Of a stretch of 64,000 nucleotides of DNA, positions 60,055-64,000 are shown piece after piece; position 1 is the first letter of the stretch, and every line of letters begins with the position of its first letter. Source of the DNA: Bernardetia sp963719525 (lineage in GTDB: Bacteria > Bacteroidota > Bacteroidia > Cytophagales > Bernardetiaceae). The position numbers were made by a program, and so were the translations under genes. Below the pieces are notes generated by a model. The model was given only the letters and a program-made list of their open reading frames with translations. It was not told the origin of the DNA and made no database searches. The stretch is taken from positions 3,472,001 through 3,536,000 of the forward strand of contig CAVRCG010000004.1 in NCBI GenBank assembly GCA_963719525.1, in the 5' to 3' direction.

Positions 60055-60106
60055 TTCCAAGCTGTCGTAAAAATGGATTTGGTTTTTTATAAACGACAGC
60101 TTGGAA
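60055..60106. terminator. Two-way hairpin between convergent genes
   Basis: TTCCAAGCTGTCGT pairs perfectly with ACGACAGCTTGGAA around a 24-base loop. Flanked on both sides by GTAGCC / CGGCTAC, the tail motif of the short palindromic repeats, in opposite directions. Confidence 0.7.
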
Positions 60107-60134
60107 TTGAAAATCAGCGAAGCTAACCTGTCGG

Positions 60135-61466
60135 CTACAGGAATAAATCCGAAGCAATTCCATCAGCAAATAATTTTCCTTTTTCTGTCAGAATAATTGT
60201 ATCATTTTTCATCTTAATCATTTCATCTTTAATTAATTTTGAAACGATTTTTGACTGCTTCTCTAATAAATTATACTCGTATTTTTTGAGTAGATGATTC
60301 AAATCAATTCCCCAAATTGTTCGTAAAGAAGTCAAGAAATATTCATTTATTCTATCGTTTTCTGAAAGCTCATCAATAGTTTGAGGTAAAATATTACTGT
60401 TCAAACTCTCTACATATTTCCTATTATTTGCTGCATTCATAAAACGATTTTTTCCATTGTAAGAATGTGCAGAAGCTCCCAAACCTAAATACGGTTGGTC
60501 TTGCCAGTAAGCAGTATTATGTTTTGAAAACTGGTTTGGTTTTGCGAAATTGGAAATCTCGTAATGAATATAACCGTTTTCTTTCAATGTTTCTGTCAAA
60601 ATTTCAAATTGCTGCGCTGCAAATTCTTCATCAATCGGTTTCATTTTTCCCTTTTTCAAACTGTTTCCAAAAGGAGTTTTGGGTTCGATAGTCAAGCAGT
60701 ACGCAGAAATATGTGGAACATTTAAAGAAAGCGCAAACTCTAAATCTTTTTTCCAAAAATAATGAGGATTTGAGTCTAAATTTTGATTTAGTTTTTCACT
60801 TTGACTTTCAAAATTATTTTCAGTTTGATGAATTAAATTGCTACTATTTTTTTTGTCTTTTGGTAATTGAATACCATAAATCAAATCTACACTAATATTA
60901 TCAAAACCTGCTTTTTGAGCTAACAGAACACAATTTTTAGCTTCGTCTGCATTGTGCGCTCTGTTCATAAATTTCAAAAAAGACTCTTCAAAAGATTGAA
61001 TTCCGATACTCAAACGATTAAAACCTATTTCTTTTAATCCCTTTAAAAACTCTAAAGAAGTAAGGTCATCTGGATTTGCTTCAAGTGTAATTTCTGCGTT
61101 TTGGTCAATCTCAAAAGTAGATTTTACCTTTTCTAAAATGGTTTTGAGTTCAGCAATTTCTAAAATAGAAGGAGTTCCACCACCGAAATAAATGGTTTGT
61201 AATGGTGGTTGAGTTGTTGGTGTCGCTATCGCTAAAACACCAACAACGGCAGGACGATTTGTCGCTTGTGAGGGCACGAGCAACGGTTGGTATTTATCTT
61301 TTTCTATCGAATTTGGAAAGACGGCTTCCTTAAAAAAATCCTTTTGAAGTTCGATTTCTTTATCTAGCGCACACAAAAAAGCCTGTTTTTGTTTGAGATT
61401 TGTACTAAAGTGAAAATCGCAATACTGACAGGCTTGTTTGCAAAATGGAATATGAATGTATATCAT
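60135..61466 (-). CDS. hemW: HemW-type radical SAM heme chaperone, with repeat insertion
   Basis: 443 residues from the ATG at MIYIHIPFC. Iron-sulfur ligands C9, C13, C16 in the CxxxCxxC form of HemW/HemN (CKQACQYC), then YFGGGTPS, and NRLSIGIQSF and YEISNFAKP later. In relatives these motifs are separated by a short linker, but here residues about 58-87 (KYQPLLVPSQATNRPAVVG, then VLAIATPTTQP) are encoded by a palindromic repeat found elsewhere in this window as non-coding DNA. A second, Asn/Ser-rich insertion lies at about 215-240. The protein moves heme to respiratory enzymes rather than making porphyrins. The longer frame starting at 61520 adds 18 residues with no match. Confidence 0.9.
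   Translation of the reverse strand: MIYIHIPFCKQACQYCDFHFSTNLKQKQAFLCALDKEIELQKDFFKEAVFPNSIEKDKYQPLLVPSQATNRPAVVGVLAIATPTTQPPLQTIYFGGGTPSILEIAELKTILEKVKSTFEIDQNAEITLEANPDDLTSLEFLKGLKEIGFNRLSIGIQSFEESFLKFMNRAHNADEAKNCVLLAQKAGFDNISVDLIYGIQLPKDKKNSSNLIHQTENNFESQSEKLNQNLDSNPHYFWKKDLEFALSLNVPHISAYCLTIEPKTPFGNSLKKGKMKPIDEEFAAQQFEILTETLKENGYIHYEISNFAKPNQFSKHNTAYWQDQPYLGLGASAHSYNGKNRFMNAANNRKYVESLNSNILPQTIDELSENDRINEYFLTSLRTIWGIDLNHLLKKYEYNLLEKQSKIVSKLIKDEMIKMKNDTIILTEKGKLFADGIASDLFL
61209..61290. repeat. GTTGTTGGTGT composite repeat inserted in hemW
   Basis: GTTGTTGGTGT (61213-61223) and ACACCAACAAC (61237-61247) around CGCTATCGCTAAA, then TGTCGCTTGTGAGGGCACGA plus GCAACGG (61260-61286). Both palindromes match the pair at 41694-41776 (second one inverted). 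Read on the minus strand it is open and in frame, so hemW stays uninterrupted. Confidence 0.85.
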
Positions 61467-61580
61467 AGATTTAATTTTAACTATTGACAAGGTCAAGACC
61501 ATTGTCAAAGTTGAAATCAAGAAAATAGTTCATTTTTTACTTTGCTAATGGTTGGTAATCCAACCTTAGCAATGGTAAAA

Positions 61581-61814
61581 TCAATTAAGAAATAATTTTT
61601 TGACAATAATAAAAATAAGTCCTAATAAAAAAACAGTAATTGAAATTTTATTAATGGTGTGCATTGCACGAATATTGAAGTTTTTCGAATTTTTCTTTGT
61701 AAAAAAATACGTCAGAACAGGCATCAATGCAAAATAATCTTTTAATGTATTCTTTTTTGTACGGACTATTTTTTCATTACTCGTATCTTTTATAGCTGTC
61801 TTTGTAGTCTGCAT
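61581..61814 (-). CDS. Small membrane protein, DUF6728-like
   Basis: 77 residues: a charged N-terminal half with LKDYFALMPVLTYFFTKKN, then FNIRAMHTINKISITVFLLG and a terminal membrane helix. The NFNIRAMHTINKIS stretch and the single C-terminal membrane segment match a small protein conserved across Bacteroidota (I believe DUF6728, from memory). It lies upstream of hemW on the same strand with a gap of 114 bases. Its role is unknown; the family is often near energy or membrane genes. The ATG start is the only option. Confidence 0.7.
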   Translation of the reverse strand: MQTTKTAIKDTSNEKIVRTKKNTLKDYFALMPVLTYFFTKKNSKNFNIRAMHTINKISITVFLLGLIFIIVKKLFLN

Positions 61815-61982
61815 AACTGGTTTTTACTTTAAGTAGTTGAAACTATTATTTTTTCCTGTAATCTTTTGAAGACGTTTTTTGTTTGATTCTTTACGCTTGC
61901 AAAGGTCAGATTACTGACCATTTGTAACGTAAAATTACGATTATTTTTTTATAAAAATGCTATCCTGCTCACTTTTAGCGTT

Positions 61983-62103
61983 TTCATATTTATCTTTTAC
62001 CGTTGCTACTATCTTAGCGAAGCGACACCAAAAATATCGTAACTATTCCAATGCCGTTGTTGGTGTTTTAGCGAAGCGACACCAACAACATCGTAACTAT
62101 TCT
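61983..62103. repeat. Two adjacent GTTGTTGGTGT-type repeats ending in a gene
   Basis: A degenerate copy (about 61983-62048) and a perfect palindrome (62056-62089, GTTGTTGGTGT / ACACCAACAAC) stand in tandem; each is followed by ATCGTAACTATTC. The second copy's end supplies the last bases and stop of the ABC ATPase gene (stop at 62097-62099). Confidence 0.75.
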
Positions 62104-62828
62104 TGATTCTTAATTAAATCTTTTGGGTCTATCTGCGTCGGATTTTCATTTATTTCATCTCTTTCAATATTTCCATCACGCATAAAAACAACACGATGAG
62201 CATATTTGGCAATGTCTTCTTCGTGTGTAACCATAATAATTGTGTTTCCTTTTTTGTGCAATTCTGCAAACAAATTCATAATTTCATACGACGTTTTTGT
62301 ATCCAGATTTCCTGTTGGTTCGTCTGCTAAAATTATACTCGGACTATTGATTAATGCCCTTGCAATAGCTACACGCTGACGCTGCCCACCTGAAAGTTCG
62401 TTAGGTTTGTGATGATAACGGTCGCCTAATCCTACATCTTCCAACGCTTTTTTGGCTTTTGCATCTCTATCTTTTTTATTATAACCTGCATAAATCAAGG
62501 GCAAAGCAACATTATCTAACGAAGACGAACGAGGTAAAAGATTAAAGGTTTGGAAGACAAAACCAATTTCTTTATTTCGTATTTCTGCTAATTCATCTTC
62601 TGAAAGTCGGCTTACATCTCGCTTGTTCAACACATACGAACCACTTGAAGGTGTATCCAAACAACCCACAATATTCATCAGCGTAGATTTTCCAGAACCA
62701 GAAGGACCCATAAAAGCTACATATTCTCCAAAATTAATAGAAATAGAAACCGATTTGAGAGCGTGGATAATTTCACTTCCCATTTTATACCACCTTGATA
62801 TTTTTTCTGTATGGATTACTTCTTTCAT
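62097..62828 (-). CDS. ABC transporter ATP-binding protein, MacB/LolD type
   Basis: 243 residues. Walker A GPSGSGKST near 41-49, Q-loop VFQTFNLLPR, signature LSGGQRQRVAIARAL, Walker B IILADEPTGNLD and switch IMVTHEEDIA are intact. The QTFNLLPRSSSLDNVALPL segment is typical of MacB-type exporters of macrolides, toxins or lipoproteins. No permease lies beside it in this window; the upstream side holds repeats, then a divergent nucleotidyltransferase. The C-terminal end past residue 225 is short and lies next to the repeat. It differs clearly from the other ATPase at 27031-27684. Confidence 0.93.
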   Translation of the reverse strand: MKEVIHTEKISRWYKMGSEIIHALKSVSISINFGEYVAFMGPSGSGKSTLMNIVGCLDTPSSGSYVLNKRDVSRLSEDELAEIRNKEIGFVFQTFNLLPRSSSLDNVALPLIYAGYNKKDRDAKAKKALEDVGLGDRYHHKPNELSGGQRQRVAIARALINSPSIILADEPTGNLDTKTSYEIMNLFAELHKKGNTIIMVTHEEDIAKYAHRVVFMRDGNIERDEINENPTQIDPKDLIKNQE

Positions 62829-62860
62829 AATTTATTCTTTCGTTTTCTTCCACTTTTCCT

Positions 62861-62910
62861 CACACTAAAGTGTAAGGTACATTTTTCACACGCTAAAGCG
62901 TATGCTACAT
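62861..62910. repeat. Two short palindromes with TACA tails
   Basis: CACACTAAAGTGTAAGGTACA (62861-62881) and CACACGCTAAAGCGTATGCT plus ACA (62888-62910). Same CTAAAG centre and tail as at 10466-10514, 25372 and 52454. They lie in the leader between divergent genes. Confidence 0.7.
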
Positions 62911-63017
62911 TTTATTTTCAATTAGTAGCAACTTTAAAAACAGTATTACAGTTTTGAGTTTTTTATTTGGTATTTTTGTATAAGCGATAAGATTTGATAG
63001 ATTTAAAATATAAAATT

Positions 63018-63341
63018 ATGATTTCAACTGATTTAAAAGAACAATTTTTACAGGAAATAAGGAAAGCTGTTTATAAAGTTGATGCTCATGCAGAAGTTAT
63101 TTTATTTGGTTCTAGAGCAAGAAATGAAGCCAAATCAGATTCAGACTGGGATATTCTTATTCTTACTCCTCAAAAAGTAGATTTGAGAATAGAACAATCT
63201 TTTAGACATCAATTATTTTATTTAGAGTTGGAATACGAACAAGCGATTTCTACTTTTGTCTATTCTATTTCTGAATGGAATACTAAACATAGTATTACTC
63301 CATTATATGCAACTATTCAGAAGGAAGGAATTTTGATTTAA
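63018..63341 (+). CDS. Nucleotidyltransferase-fold protein (MNT-type)
   Basis: 107 residues from the ATG at MISTDLKEQ. DNA polymerase beta-like fold with GSRARNEAKSDSDWDILIL: the GS, the DxD-type DWD metal site and the expected spacing are present. Small proteins like this are either antitoxin partners that adenylylate HEPN toxins or free-standing transferases. The next gene, seven bases downstream, is not an obvious HEPN protein. A TTG start at 62994 would add eight residues; I prefer the ATG, because the family starts there. No membrane segment. Confidence 0.85.
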   Translation: MISTDLKEQFLQEIRKAVYKVDAHAEVILFGSRARNEAKSDSDWDILILTPQKVDLRIEQSFRHQLFYLELEYEQAISTFVYSISEWNTKHSITPLYATIQKEGILI

Positions 63342-63347
63342 TAAATT

Positions 63348-64000
63348 ATGGAAGATTTTAAAAAAGAAACAGAATATATAAAGAATCTAATTCGTCAGGT
63401 TGGTGATACTGGTTCAGCAGCATGGATAGCAGGGCAACGTTTATCTGATATTCGAAGGCGACAGACTTATAGACAAATGACATATAATACTTTTGAAAAG
63501 TATTGTAGAGCTGAATTTAATATTGCGTCAAGTACAGCTTATGCCTATATAAAAATATATGAAAATTACGATGAGGAAGACACTAGAGAAATATTGATTT
63601 CTTATTTAAAAACTATTGCAGATACTATAACTCTCCCACAAAAAAGAAGAGTCATTGTTAGGGTTCTAAAACGTTATAATAAAGATGACTTTAGTAATGA
63701 ATTATTAAAAGATTCCATTACTGATATAGAAAATACTGAGTATAAATCTAACGAACAGTTTGAAAGAGAAACAAAGAAGAGTTTTACAGATGTGAAAAGG
63801 GAGTTATTGAAGCAGAAACAAAAAGAAAAAACACATCAAGAGTTCGGCAAAAACTTAAAAAGTGATTTTATTCCAGATATAAAATTGGAGAAAGAGCCTA
63901 TTAATGAAATGGGTGTTGTGGCACTTTTTTGTCTGATATTTGATTATTTTGAAGACTATTTTATAATAGAAGATACAGAGCTAAGAATCGATAAAATAAA
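63348..64000 (+). CDS. Hypothetical protein, cut by the window end
   Basis: At least 217 codons read directly from the sequence: MEDFKKETEYIKNLIRQ, then WIAGQRLSDIRRRQTYRQMT, TYNTFEKYCRAEFNIASS and TAYAYIKIYENYDEEDT, followed by a Lys-rich stretch. The R.A.(L)..(L)IR....Y....TFE.YC...(F).(I)..S.AY.(Y)I pattern resembles phage- and plasmid-borne DNA-binding proteins of the DUF3102 kind, which use this helix-turn-helix-like segment. It starts seven bases after the nucleotidyltransferase gene, so the two are probably one operon. Its C-terminal part and the stop lie beyond the window. Confidence 0.65.
   Translation, partial: MEDFKKETEYIKNLIRQVGDTGSAAWIAGQRLSDIRRRQTYRQMTYNTFEKYCRAEFNIASSTAYAYIKIYENYDEEDTREILISYLKTIADTITLPQKRRVIVRVLKRYNKDDFSNELLKDSITDIENTEYKSNEQFERETKKSFTDVKRELLKQKQKEKTHQEFGKNLKSDFIPDIKLEKEPINEMGVVALFCLIFDYFEDYFIIEDTELRIDKI

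Noticed and set aside
62861..62910. Operator pair for the nucleotidyltransferase gene
   Set aside because: The same palindromes occur after unrelated genes elsewhere in the window, so they are better explained as a repeat family.

Overview
The window is low-GC bacterial DNA that fits the phylum Bacteroidota, most likely a gliding marine Cytophagales bacterium of the Bernardetia/Flexibacter type. This is inferred from gene content: a C-terminal type IX secretion (T9SS) sorting domain, a giant secreted protein with a gliding-motility-type C-terminus, WG-repeat proteins, a BlaI/M56 pair, a DUF4350-MoxR pair and many small lipoproteins. No rRNA or marker gene here fixes the species.

Layout. 0-6.2 kb: NAD kinase, a polytopic membrane protein and a large protein that looks like a decayed type ISP restriction-modification enzyme. 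6.4-15.2 kb: ClpP, DUF4350 protein, MoxR ATPase, a WG-repeat protein split by a frameshift, a small membrane protein. 15.4-20 kb: a T9SS-secreted protein with seven internal repeats and a carboxypeptidase-regulatory-like surface protein. 20-25.2 kb (accessory): SnoaL-like protein, a Cas6 with no CRISPR array, a frameshifted methylmalonyl-CoA mutase small subunit, a three-gene unit headed by a broken XRE regulator, and PurQ. 25.4-36.1 kb: TPR protein, LolD-like ATPase, BlaI repressor with a broken M56 sensor peptidase, outer-membrane proteins, flavin amine oxidase, cobalamin adenosyltransferase and a coiled-coil secreted protein. 36.3-41.6 kb: tiny lipoproteins, an orphan DUF433 antitoxin, adenine deaminase, a decayed GxxExxY gene inside inverted repeats, mannose-1-phosphate guanylyltransferase and one odd tRNA-Gly. 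41.9-48.5 kb: a giant secreted adhesin gene in three reading-frame segments. 49-64 kb: paralogous membrane proteins, photolyase with a divergent ArsR regulator, LRR lipoprotein, M1 aminopeptidase, YtxH protein, an S41 protease with a thioredoxin-like tail, HemW carrying a repeat insertion, a MacB-type ATPase, and a nucleotidyltransferase followed by a gene cut by the window edge.

Two patterns stand out. First, the intergenic DNA is full of palindromic repeat families. One is a family of about 144 bp with compensatory changes in its central hairpin. Another has a member inserted in frame inside hemW. Second, four genes are interrupted by five frameshifts of the same sign, all lying on the hexamer YTCGAA. 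CGCG is almost absent from the window (I find one), while GCGC is common. Adding CG to make YTCGCGAA would repair every one of these frameshifts, as would deleting one base. This suggests either systematic loss at a CGCG motif, biological or technical, or a shared mutational process.

Functional links are modest: methylmalonyl-CoA mutase and the cobalamin adenosyltransferase share adenosylcobalamin; BlaI and M56 form a sensor-repressor pair; DUF4350 and MoxR form a conserved operon.
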